From: Dialister sp. UBA734
GTDB taxonomy: Bacteria; Bacillota; Negativicutes; Veillonellales; Dialisteraceae
Length of the DNA stretch: 12,482 nucleotides
Direction: 5' to 3'
NCBI GenBank assembly: GCA_002297935.1
Contig: DBLC01000006.1
Span: 1-12,482 of the forward strand
Shown here: positions 1-6,043 of the stretch, piece by piece
How the letters are laid out: each line of letters starts with the position of its first letter
Position numbering within the stretch: position 1 is the first letter of the stretch
Made by a program: the position numbers and the translations under genes
The notes under the pieces: generated by a model
The model's database searches: none
What the model was told of the DNA's origin: nothing
Seen by the model: only the letters and a program-made list of their open reading frames with translations

Positions 1-17
1 AAACCTATTATACGAGG

Positions 18-92
18 TTCTAGTTGAGATGAGACAGTTAATTGGAAACATCTCGACAGAACCTTTAGACAACGATTCTAGTTGACATGAGA
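18..92 (+). promoter_or_regulatory. Pair of 17-bp direct repeats upstream of niaR, possible operator
   Basis: The word TTCTAGTTGASATGAGA occurs at 18-34 and 76-92, with a single mismatch and a 58-bp offset. Both copies lie upstream of the GTG start that I prefer for niaR. NiaR-family genes are often autoregulated, so a repeated element here could be an operator. I cannot match it firmly to a known NiaR box, so the assignment is inference. Confidence 0.3.
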
Positions 93-116
93 GCACAATC
101 GAGAGGGGGCAAGAAC

Positions 117-629
117 GTGGACAGTGAGGCTAGGCGTGGGTATATCAAACGTGCCTTGGAAATAGCAGAGGAGCGTATCCGGGGTGCTGATTTAGCGAGG
201 GCCTGTCAGGTGAGCCGGCAAATCATTGTGGGCGACGTGGCACTCCTTCGGGCCAGTGGGATGGACATCGTTTCTACCCCGCGGGGCTATTATTTGAAAA
301 AGAAACAAAAGGGCCTGTTTCGCACCTTTGTCTGCTGTCATGATCGAAACGGCACAGAAGAAGAATTGCTCGCTATTGTACACGCCGGCGGAATGGTGCA
401 TAATGTGGTAGTAGAACATGATATTTACGGAGAATTGGAAGGCCATCTGGATATCCGCAATGAAAATGACGTGGCCCACTTCATGAAACAAATTCGAGAA
501 ACCGGGGCTTCTCTTCTGAGCTCCATCAGCGGCGGTATTCATACCCATCTAATAGAAACCGCGACGGAAGAAGAAATGAAACAAGTGGAAGAGGCGCTGA
601 GGAAATGTGGGATGTTGTATGAACGGTGA
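117..629 (+). CDS. niaR: NiaR-type niacin-responsive transcriptional repressor (HTH + 3H domain)
   Basis: This is a cytoplasmic DNA-binding repressor of the NiaR/YrxA family, which senses nicotinate and controls NAD synthesis or niacin uptake genes. Residues about 10-57 form a winged HTH of the HTH_11 type (GADLARACQVSRQIIVGDV). Residues about 68-168 are the 3H domain, with the His-rich metal/ligand motifs VHAGGMVHNVVVEHDIYGEL (H89, H95, H101) and GGIHTHLIE (H142, H144). The length of 170 aa is normal for the family. I chose GTG 117 because a good Shine-Dalgarno (GAGGGGG, 103-109) sits 7 bases upstream. An in-frame ATG at 87 would add 10 residues, but it has no such site and overlaps a repeated upstream element. 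No niacin or NAD gene is adjacent, so any target other than itself lies outside the window. Confidence 0.88.
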   Translation: MDSEARRGYIKRALEIAEERIRGADLARACQVSRQIIVGDVALLRASGMDIVSTPRGYYLKKKQKGLFRTFVCCHDRNGTEEELLAIVHAGGMVHNVVVEHDIYGELEGHLDIRNENDVAHFMKQIRETGASLLSSISGGIHTHLIETATEEEMKQVEEALRKCGMLYER

Positions 630-635
630 TGTGGT

Positions 636-680
636 AGGTTTCTCAGGTTGCTAAGGTTGCTCAAGTTTCTCAGGTTTCTC
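636..680. repeat. Nonamer tandem array, 5 units of AGGTTKCTC
   Basis: Five consecutive 9-bp units follow the niaR stop codon, each a variant of AGGTTTCTC or AGGTTGCTC. The same nonamer is used at 5259-5294 and 10180-10215, so this is a dispersed family and not local slippage alone. No coding function is apparent. Confidence 0.8.
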
Positions 681-697
681 AATCGTGCCAAGTGACG

Positions 698-918
698 CTA
701 GCGAAATCATTTCCATTTACCCCCTTCCTCAGGAAGGGGGGCAGGGGGGATAGGAAGACGAAGAAGAGTTGTTAGACTGGCCGCTAGAAAGGGCACCTAA
801 GCGGGGAGAGGCAAATAGTTTTCATACCGTTAGAGCGAGCTATCCCCTGGACTTTTCGCTACGCTCAAGTCCTATCCCCTTCCAGAGGAAGGGGATTATT
901 GGTGGATAATTTCGCTAG
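698..918. repeat. MITE-like element of about 220 bp with inverted ends
   Basis: The outer tips CTAGCGAAAT (698-707) and ATTTCGCTAG (909-918) are perfect inverted copies. Just inside each end is a CCCCTTCC hairpin: stem 720-728/732-740 at the left and 874-883/887-896 at the right. GGGGATAGGA (746-755) pairs with TCCTATCCCC (870-879). Together these make imperfect inverted arms of about 55 bp around a unique centre of about 115 bp. I see no ORF inside and no clear target-site duplication outside. The shape suits a non-autonomous mobile element or a structured intergenic repeat. Confidence 0.55.
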
Positions 919-932
919 TTTTCTTATTTCCG

Positions 933-1023
933 CCTAAACCCTAAACCCTAAACCAAATCCCTAGGGCCTAGCTACTAATCGCTTATCCCAAATTTTCAGT
1001 CACTAGTCACGAGTCACCAGTCA
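933..1023. repeat. 7-bp-period tract, 13 drifting heptads
   Basis: Cut every 7 bases from 933, the sequence gives 13 heptads, nearly all beginning with C. It starts as three exact CCTAAAC units, passes through CTAGGGC and CTAATCG, and ends as CTAGTCA, CGAGTCA, CCAGTCA. The period is kept while the word changes along the tract. It ends about 10 bases before the Shine-Dalgarno of the pseudouridine synthase gene. Bases 956-980 recur as an exact reverse complement at 5449-5473. Confidence 0.7.
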
Positions 1024-1047
1024 ACCTAAAATAAAGGAACAAAAAAC

Positions 1048-2016
1048 ATGAAACAATTTACCATCCAACCCAATGAAGCGGGGCAGGGGGCTTTGAAATA
1101 TATTTCCAAGCTCCTTCCCAGTGCTTCCATGGGGCTTCTTCGCAAAAGTATGCGGAAGAAGAATATCACATTAAACAATACAAAAATGGAAGGCAAGGAA
1201 AAGCTCCAGGCCGGCGACGTGCTGACGGTCTGGTTTTCCGAAGAGACGCTGGCGAAGTTCATGGAAACGGATGCGCCGAGAGTGGAGATTTCTTCTCGTT
1301 GGAAGGTCTTTCCCCAGTGGATCGTTTACGAAGATGACCAAATTCTGGTGCTGAATAAACCGGCGGGGCTCTTGTCCCAAGGGGATGGCAGCGGAAAGGA
1401 ATCTCTCAATGACGGGCTTCTTTCTTACTTGCATGACCAGGTGACGGCTACGGTGAAGCCTTCCATTTGCAACCGGCTGGACAGAAATACCAGCGGCTTG
1501 GTGCTGGCAGGAAAGACCGTGCAAGCGCTGCAGGCTTTAAATGGCCTCATCAAAGACCGGTCGCTGAAGAAAGAATACCAGGCCCTGGTCTTGGGCCACA
1601 TGGAAGGCAGCGGCGTGCTGAAGGGATTTCTGGTGAAGAACCACCAGACCAATCAGGTCCGGTATACCGAAAAGAACGGTCCCGGTGCGCTTCCTATCGA
1701 AACCCGCTACCATGTCTTGGACACTTTCACTAAGAAAGGGATTTCCTTTTCACGAGTACAGGTGGAGCTGGTGACCGGCCGGTCCCATCAAATTCGTCTC
1801 CATTTTTCCTCTATCGGGCACCCTCTCTTGGGGGATCGGAAATATGGAAATAAAGAAAGTCTGGCGGCGTCAGACAAACTCCACATTCGCCGCCAGATGC
1901 TTCACGCCTTCCAAATCACTTTCCCCATACTGTCCGGTCCTTTAGAAAACCTGTCAGGCAAATGTTTCCAAGCGGACTTGCCGGAAGACTTTTTAGATGT
2001 TGTGCATCTTTCGTAG
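1048..2016 (+). CDS. RluA-family RNA pseudouridine synthase
   Basis: This enzyme isomerises specific uridines in RNA (rRNA or tRNA) to pseudouridine. Residues about 15-65 look like an N-terminal S4-type RNA-binding domain. The catalytic domain follows, with WIVYEDDQILVLNKPAGLLS (91-110) and the signature NRLDRNTSGL (142-151), in which D145 is the expected catalytic aspartate. The conserved C-terminal block GRSHQIRLHFSSIGHPLLGD is at 244-263. The length of 322 aa is typical of RluC/RluD-like proteins. AAAGGA (1033-1038), 9 bases upstream, supports the ATG. Sequence alone does not tell which RNA position is modified, so I give no symbol. The gene stands alone between two repeat-filled gaps. Confidence 0.93.
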   Translation: MKQFTIQPNEAGQGALKYISKLLPSASMGLLRKSMRKKNITLNNTKMEGKEKLQAGDVLTVWFSEETLAKFMETDAPRVEISSRWKVFPQWIVYEDDQILVLNKPAGLLSQGDGSGKESLNDGLLSYLHDQVTATVKPSICNRLDRNTSGLVLAGKTVQALQALNGLIKDRSLKKEYQALVLGHMEGSGVLKGFLVKNHQTNQVRYTEKNGPGALPIETRYHVLDTFTKKGISFSRVQVELVTGRSHQIRLHFSSIGHPLLGDRKYGNKESLAASDKLHIRRQMLHAFQITFPILSGPLENLSGKCFQADLPEDFLDVVHLS

Positions 2017-2033
2017 TGCTAAAATAATGAGTG

Positions 2034-2236
2034 GTGCGAAGTGCGTAGTGCGTAATGAAGGTGGCGGCGCACAACTTATATAGCGCCCAAATATATATGA
2101 TTTGGTGGACTGGTAACTAGGAAGATTGGCCTTCAGTTACGAGTCACCATTCACTGATATGAAAGGGGTATTGGGGCGCTTCTTAAGTTGTGCGCCCCTT
2201 CCACCATTACGCACTACGCACTTCGCATTACGCACT
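2034..2236. repeat. Palindromic element of about 200 bp with heptad-repeat arms
   Basis: The left arm (about 2034-2088) and right arm (about 2174-2235) are near-complete reverse complements. Both contain the block GCGCACAACTTA followed by GCGCCC, and both have outer tips made of tandem heptads of GTGCGTA type. Closer to the centre, GGTGGACTGGTAACTA (2104-2119) and CAGTTACGAGTCACC (2134-2148) are again partly inverted. Transcribed, the element could fold into one long hairpin. It fills the whole gap between the pseudouridine synthase and permease genes and holds no ORF. It may be a MITE-like repeat; no duplicated target site is evident. Confidence 0.65.
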
Positions 2237-2290
2237 GTATTTGATTTTGTCATGCATACCCATTGATTCTAACGGAAAAGAGGATATATA

Positions 2291-3238
2291 TTGGATTCTC
2301 GTTTTTTGATTGTATTTGCAGATATTTTACTGCCTATGATTGTGGGCATGGGGCTTCGGAAGTGGGGGTTGTCTCGGGAAATTCTCCGGCTCATCATCAA
2401 AGCCAATGTGGTGGTGGTGGCCACGTTCCTGTCGGTGGTGTCTTTCTGGTCGGTCCATGTGACGTGGGAACTGTTGTGGCTTCCTATTTCTACCATTCCT
2501 ATCTGCTTCCTGCCAGTGGCGGTGTTTTATGCGCTGGAAAAGAATCGATTCAGCGATCCCCGGGCCCAGGGCAGTTATATGATTTCCATGATGCTAGGAA
2601 ATATTGGTACCCTGGCGGGGCTTTGCGCTTATGTACTCTATGGGGAAATCGGGTTTGCCTATGTGCAGCTCATCGCGGTGCCGCAGATTCTGATTATCGT
2701 GCTATTCAGTTTCCCTATGGGACAATACTACTATGACAAATGGGCCCATACGGGGGAAAGCGGGAAAATGGAAATCCATCTGAAGAAAATGCTGCTGACT
2801 CCGAACCAGCTCCCCGCCGTAGGCGTGGTGGTGGGGCTGACCCTCGCCTATTTCCAAGTGGAAAAACCGGTGGTGGTGAGCAGTTTGTTTACCATCCTGA
2901 TTCATGTGAGCGCCTGGATGGGTATGGTGCCGGTAGGCTATGATTTGAACCTAGGGGGCGTGAAGGAATACGCCCTGAAACTGTGGCCCATATTTCCTGT
3001 AAAATTTATCCTCCTTCCGGCAGCGTTATACGGTATGACCATTCTCTTCGTATCTGATCCCGCCATCATCATCTGCGTCATCCTGGCCTCGGCAGCCCCG
3101 ACCGCCATCTTCGCCGTAGCATCGGCCCAACTCTACGGCCTCAACGTGAACCTAGCCGAATCGTCCTTCCTGACCACCACCCTGGCCTTCCTTTTCGTGC
3201 TCTATCCGTTGGTGTATTGGTTTGTGCGAGGTGGATAA
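2291..3238 (+). CDS. AEC (auxin efflux carrier-like) family membrane permease
   Basis: This is an inner-membrane transporter of the AEC family, whose bacterial members export or import small carboxylates such as malate; the substrate here is unknown. The protein is 315 aa and mostly hydrophobic, with about ten membrane segments split into two halves by a basic cytoplasmic loop (residues about 150-172). The family-type motif MMLGNIGTLAGLCAYVLYG is at 100-118, and the C-terminal half has SAAPTAIFAVASAQLYG at 267-283. I use the TTG start at 2291 because AGAGGA (2279-2284) lies 6 bases upstream and translation from there gives the full first membrane segment; the first in-frame ATG (residue 16) would cut into it. 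It is a single gene, flanked by repeats, with a strong terminator downstream. Confidence 0.85.
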   Translation: MDSRFLIVFADILLPMIVGMGLRKWGLSREILRLIIKANVVVVATFLSVVSFWSVHVTWELLWLPISTIPICFLPVAVFYALEKNRFSDPRAQGSYMISMMLGNIGTLAGLCAYVLYGEIGFAYVQLIAVPQILIIVLFSFPMGQYYYDKWAHTGESGKMEIHLKKMLLTPNQLPAVGVVVGLTLAYFQVEKPVVVSSLFTILIHVSAWMGMVPVGYDLNLGGVKEYALKLWPIFPVKFILLPAALYGMTILFVSDPAIIICVILASAAPTAIFAVASAQLYGLNVNLAESSFLTTTLAFLFVLYPLVYWFVRGG

Positions 3239-3259
3239 AGAAACATACCGGTGTTTTTT

Positions 3260-3589
3260 GCTGACGCAAAGGGTATTATTCTGCAGATTCCGATTGTCTC
3301 ACAGAGCGAAGGTATGGCTAGCGAAAAGGTTATTATTCTACACATTTCGTATATTTCACAAAGAGGGAATATCGCTATCAAAAAGGTTATAAAAGGTTAT
3401 GTCTCCCAATGGCATAACCCTTTATAACCTTTTTGTGTGTGCAATTAACTGTATGTTAGAAATTGTAAGCAGCAGGATAATAACCCTTTAGCAAGCGTAA
3501 ACGACTATATGTTAGAAAATGTAATCAGCAGAACAATCCCCTTTTAGAAAGCGTAAATGGCTATTTGTTAGAAAAAATCTTTTCTGCAG
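3260..3589. repeat. Inverted array of diverged 56-57-bp units around a terminator hairpin
   Basis: Two direct units lie at 3260-3316 and 3317-3373 (57 bp each), and the start of a third (GCTATCAAAAAGG, from 3374) runs into the terminator stem. On the far side the same family appears in the other orientation at 3441-3496 and 3497-3552 (56 bp each), with a partial copy at 3553-3589. Shared features, read in the plus orientation of the first units, are a GCTNGCGAAAAGGGTTATTAT-like head (split here over several diverged copies), a TTCTGC core and a TTTCTMACA tail. Copies differ at many positions throughout, with no constant-repeat and variable-spacer partition. No ORF is present. Confidence 0.6.
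3380..3434 (+). terminator. Rho-independent terminator after the AEC permease
   Basis: A 22-bp stem with one mismatch pairs 3380-3401 with 3413-3434 across an 11-base loop. The right arm ends in TTTTT and the left arm begins with AAAAA, so it could work in both directions. It lies 140 bases after the permease stop codon, inside the inverted repeat array. Confidence 0.8.
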
Positions 3590-3633
3590 GGCTTCTATCA
3601 GTTATAATAAGAATTAGAAGAAATCCACAAAAT

Positions 3634-3668
3634 CAGTTAACAGTTAACTGTCAACCGTTAACCCGTTG
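3634..3668. repeat. 7-bp-period tract, 5 heptads of CAGTTAA type
   Basis: The heptads CAGTTAA, CAGTTAA, CTGTCAA, CCGTTAA and CCCGTTG run in register, ending 5 bases before the Shine-Dalgarno AAGGAGG (3674-3680) of the next gene. The tract is therefore probably in that gene's 5' untranslated region or promoter. CAGTTAACTG inside it is also a palindrome. Confidence 0.65.
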
Positions 3669-3687
3669 ATTACAAGGAGGGATTTGT

Positions 3688-5082
3688 ATGAGTGAAGAAA
3701 AAGAAATGACCACCACCCCGGTGGTTCGCGGTGAAAATGCTCCGGTGGTGAAAGAAGCGGCAGGGCTTCCGGCAGAAAAAGTGGAACCTGGTTTACCGGT
3801 GGAAAAAGCAAAGGCAGACGTACCGGCTGTGGTAGAAGCTGAACCGACCGAAGACAATCATGTCGATTCTCCTGAAGCCGATGTGGAAATCAACATCATT
3901 GATAACCGAGACGAAGAAGCAGAAAGCCTCATTCGCTGGGCCGCTGGCCGTGCTGGCGTCATCGTGGCCGCTCCGCTTCTGGGGACTTGCGCCTTGGTTG
4001 CCAACGAAGTGTACATGATTTCTAAAATCGGTGCCGTTTATGGGGTGGAACTGAACCAGAAAGCAGTTCTTTCCTTCATCGGTTCCCTGGGTGCCACCGT
4101 GGTCGGAAGCACACTGGCTACGTTAATTCCTATTTCCATCATGCAGATCCCCATCGGCGTGTCCGTCACCTACGGCGTAGGCAAAGCGGCTCAGCGTTGG
4201 ATCAAAGACGGTATGCCGGACGACACTAAACCGTACCGCGCTGTTTTTGAAGAAGAAAAAGCAGAAGGCGAAAAGGAAGAAAAAGAACTGGAAAATAACC
4301 CGAAGAAAGACGAACCTTTGGGAGATGAAAAGAAAGATTTCACCAAAGAACTGAAAAAGAATTGGAACGAAGTCTATCCAGAAAAAGCCCACGAAAAAGT
4401 GAACCAGCTGGCAGACCAGCTCACCGAATCGGTCAATGCGCTATCTGAAAAATTCTTGGGGGCGCTGAAAAAAGCCGGCGTCACCGATGAACAGATCGAA
4501 AAAGCCAAGTACATGGCCCTGGGTGCTTCCGAAGTGGCCCAGGAAACAGCGGAAAAAACCGCCAAAGACCTGCAGGCCATTGCGCGCATCAAATCCAGAG
4601 AATTCAAGAAAGATGCCCTGAAAAAAGCGGACGAAATGAAAGTCCAGGCTAAAGAACAGATGGAAGCCCTGCAGAAAAAGAAAGAAGAAATGACTCGCCA
4701 GTCGGAAGTACAGTCCCAGCAGATGAAACTGAAATCGGAAAAACTGAAAGCCCAGGCCAGAGTGCAGATGCAGGAAGCCAAGATTCAGGCCGAAAAATTC
4801 AGAGTCCAGGCCCAGGAACAGGCCGACATTGCCCAGGCCAGAGCCCAGGAATTTTCTGAACTGGTAAAGGCAAAGACCGCAGAATACAAAGAAGCGGCCG
4901 AAAACGCAGCCAACCAGGCCAAAGAAAACTTTCGCCAGACTGCCGAAACCTACAAAGCCAAAATCGAAGAACGGGCCCAGCAGAAACAGGCCGAAGCCAG
5001 AAAAGAGGACGCATCCAGTGAAGATATTGGAACATCTGAAGAAGTGGCTAGCCCCTCTAAAGACGATACTAAAGGAGAATAA
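3688..5082 (+). CDS. DUF697-domain protein with long charged helical tail
   Basis: The 464-aa protein has three parts. Residues 1-75 are a Pro/Glu/Val-rich, probably disordered leader. Residues about 80-176 are a hydrophobic segment with the look of DUF697 (RWAAGRAGVIVAAPLLGTC, later IPISIMQIPIGVSVTYGVG), likely two membrane-associated hairpins. Residues about 185-440 are a very Lys/Glu/Gln/Ala-rich amphipathic region, expected to be a long continuous helix or coiled coil. DUF697 proteins are often linked to GTPases or envelope functions, but no GTPase motif is visible here and I assign no function. The start is set by AAGGAGG 7 bases before ATG. It is monocistronic, with a terminator downstream at 5330-5376. 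The DUF697 call rests on pattern recognition and is moderate; that the frame is a real gene is near certain. Confidence 0.82.
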   Translation: MSEEKEMTTTPVVRGENAPVVKEAAGLPAEKVEPGLPVEKAKADVPAVVEAEPTEDNHVDSPEADVEINIIDNRDEEAESLIRWAAGRAGVIVAAPLLGTCALVANEVYMISKIGAVYGVELNQKAVLSFIGSLGATVVGSTLATLIPISIMQIPIGVSVTYGVGKAAQRWIKDGMPDDTKPYRAVFEEEKAEGEKEEKELENNPKKDEPLGDEKKDFTKELKKNWNEVYPEKAHEKVNQLADQLTESVNALSEKFLGALKKAGVTDEQIEKAKYMALGASEVAQETAEKTAKDLQAIARIKSREFKKDALKKADEMKVQAKEQMEALQKKKEEMTRQSEVQSQQMKLKSEKLKAQARVQMQEAKIQAEKFRVQAQEQADIAQARAQEFSELVKAKTAEYKEAAENAANQAKENFRQTAETYKAKIEERAQQKQAEARKEDASSEDIGTSEEVASPSKDDTKGE

Positions 5083-5258
5083 CCCGGAAGCTACCGTGGC
5101 GGATCTTCATAAAGAAACCATCGGCGGCGTCTGTCGGAGAACCATCTCGCCCTGGGGCCGGCGGCGCTATCACCATCGGAGAAGCAACCATCCGTGGGTG
5201 AGACGGTAGTGCTTTTGTGAGGATGAGAGACAGTAGCTGTGATTTCGATAGAGATGAT

Positions 5259-5294
5259 AGGTTGCTCAGGTCTCTCAGGTCTCTCAGGTTGCTT
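5259..5294. repeat. Nonamer tandem array, 4 units of AGGTYKCTC
   Basis: Four in-register 9-mers are seen: AGGTTGCTC, AGGTCTCTC, AGGTCTCTC and AGGTTGCTT. This is the same family as the arrays at 636-680 and 10180-10215. Confidence 0.75.
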
Positions 5295-5329
5295 GATGGG
5301 CAATTTTAAAAGAGTCATACGTTGAAAGT

Positions 5330-5376
5330 AAAAAGCGTAGACGTTGTGTCATAAGATACGATGGCTGCGCTTTTTT
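5330..5376 (+). terminator. Rho-independent terminator after the DUF697 gene
   Basis: AAAAAGCGTAG (5330-5340) pairs with CTGCGCTTTTT (5365-5375). After one mismatch the stem continues as 5342-5350 with 5355-5363, using some G-T pairs, around the loop ATAA. The right arm ends in six Ts. The near-symmetric A and T tracts suggest it may stop transcription from either side. Confidence 0.82.
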
Positions 5377-5389
5377 GATGGAAAATATT

Positions 5390-5487
5390 GATTAGCAGTT
5401 GGGAGTAGGCAGCTGGCAGTAAGTGGGAATTGTTATTCGTGACTGGGGGATTAGTAGCTAGGCCCTAGGGATTGGGGATTAGGAAAT
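5390..5487. repeat. 7-bp-period tract of about 14 drifting heptads
   Basis: In register from 5390 the heptads include AGTTGGG, AGTAGGC, AGCTGGC and AGTAAGT, later AGTAGCT, AGGCCCT, AGGGATT and GGGGATT. The period holds better than the word. Bases 5449-5473 are an exact 25-base reverse complement of 956-980, which ties this tract to the one before the pseudouridine synthase gene. Confidence 0.6.
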
Positions 5488-5716
5488 AATTGATCGTTAA
5501 CCGTTATTTTGACCGGTCGTATTTGTGTTTGATGATGGAAAAGTAATAAAACGCGATGTGTAGGAGAGTGGAGAAATCTCGTAGCACTAGCGGGAAGGGC
5601 TTTCTGTATCCAATTGTAACGGTGAGATCATATAACAACAGGAAGCAAATGAATTATTCATCATCTACTCATTAAGATTTTCTATAACAAAAAAGTAAAA
5701 AGTTTCTTGCACAAGT

Positions 5717-5745
5717 CAGGTTTTGTCATGTGGATTTTGTATAAT
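5717..5745 (+). promoter_or_regulatory. Candidate promoter of the cas operon
   Basis: A consensus -10 box TATAAT lies at 5740-5745, with TG directly in front. I see no good -35 hexamer at the usual spacing. It sits 42 bases before the start of the cas3 stub, a suitable place for the operon promoter. If it is the promoter, the stub is still transcribed as the leader of cas5c. Confidence 0.45.
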
Positions 5746-5787
5746 AAAGGTAGAATTTCCAATGAGGTGTTTTCAAAGGAGGCAGGT

Positions 5788-5889
5788 ATGGAAACTTACA
5801 TCGGACATATCACAGACGATGGCAGCCGGTGTCAGTTTTTGCAGGATCATTTGGACGGTGTTGCACGGTTGGCGGAACAATTTGGTTAG
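5788..5889 (+). pseudogene. cas3: Truncated cas3 (N-terminal 33 codons only)
   Basis: The frame starts at ATG 5788 behind a perfect AAAGGAGG (5775-5782) and encodes METYIGHITDDG, then FLQDHLDGVARLAEQFG, before a TAG. This matches the start of subtype I-C Cas3, where a short 'hI..dGr.Q.l.eHL.gvA.laa.Fa' stretch opens the HD nuclease domain; H21 would be the first HD-domain histidine. A complete I-C Cas3 has about 700-800 residues with HD nuclease and superfamily 2 helicase domains, and none of that remains. Only 154 bases separate the stop from cas5c, and I recognise no cas3 3' end there. The stop codon falls inside the first unit of a TTAGGGG heptad tract, so truncation was a deletion or replacement and not a point mutation. 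Confidence 0.8.
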
Positions 5890-5911
5890 TTTAGGGGTTA
5901 GGGGTTAATTA
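5884..5911. repeat. TTAGGGG heptad tract at the cas3 break
   Basis: GGTTAGT, TTAGGGG, TTAGGGG and TTAATTA follow each other in 7-bp register. The tract overlaps the last codons of the cas3 stub and supplies its stop codon (TAG, 5887-5889). Confidence 0.55.
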
Positions 5912-5979
5912 CAAACCGAAAAACTTAAACCCATGGCGTTCTGTCTTTGTGTGAAATAGGCAGTAAGAACACGGAGCAT

Positions 5980-6007
5980 AAACCAACAACTAACAACTAA
6001 CAACAAT
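5980..6007. repeat. CAACTAA heptad tract before cas5c
   Basis: AAACCAA, CAACTAA, CAACTAA and CAACAAT run in 7-bp register, ending 22 bases before the cas5c Shine-Dalgarno. The word is close to that in the right arm of the hairpin at 8548-8575, between cas8c and cas7c. Confidence 0.6.
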
Positions 6008-6043
6008 TCTTCATTCCGTTTAAATAAAGAAAGGAGCATGCTT

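Larger units (their letters stand above)
5083..5787. other. 705-bp intergenic region with repeats and a terminator, no convincing gene
   Basis: From 5083 to 5258 the sequence is GC-rich with short open frames but no start-plus-ribosome-site combination that I trust. Then come the nonamer array (5259-5294), a terminator (5330-5376) and a 7-bp-period tract (5390-5487). From 5488 to about 5716 I see no gene or known motif apart from the 8-bp palindrome GACCGGTC (5511-5518). A TATAAT box lies at 5740-5745. Confidence 0.6.

Noticed and set aside
720..740. CCCCCTTCC/GGAAGGGGG hairpin as the niaR terminator
   Set aside because: It is GC-rich and has no T-run, and it is better explained as part of the inverted element at 698-918.
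933..953. CCCTAAA repeats as telomere-type sequence
   Set aside because: There are only three units, and they belong to a longer tract in which the period stays at 7 but the word changes. The surroundings are plainly bacterial.
3260..3589. A CRISPR array with about 56-57-bp periodicity
   Set aside because: Units diverge along their whole length, with no constant repeat and variable spacer, and they change orientation across a terminator.
5018..5209. 63-aa plus-strand frame overlapping the end of the DUF697 gene
   Set aside because: It lacks a convincing ribosome site, its second half is Arg/His-rich out-of-frame-like sequence, and it overlaps a well-supported gene.
5912..5979. A surviving 3' end of cas3
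   Set aside because: None of the three plus-strand frames gives a stretch that I recognise as Cas3, and all contain early stops.
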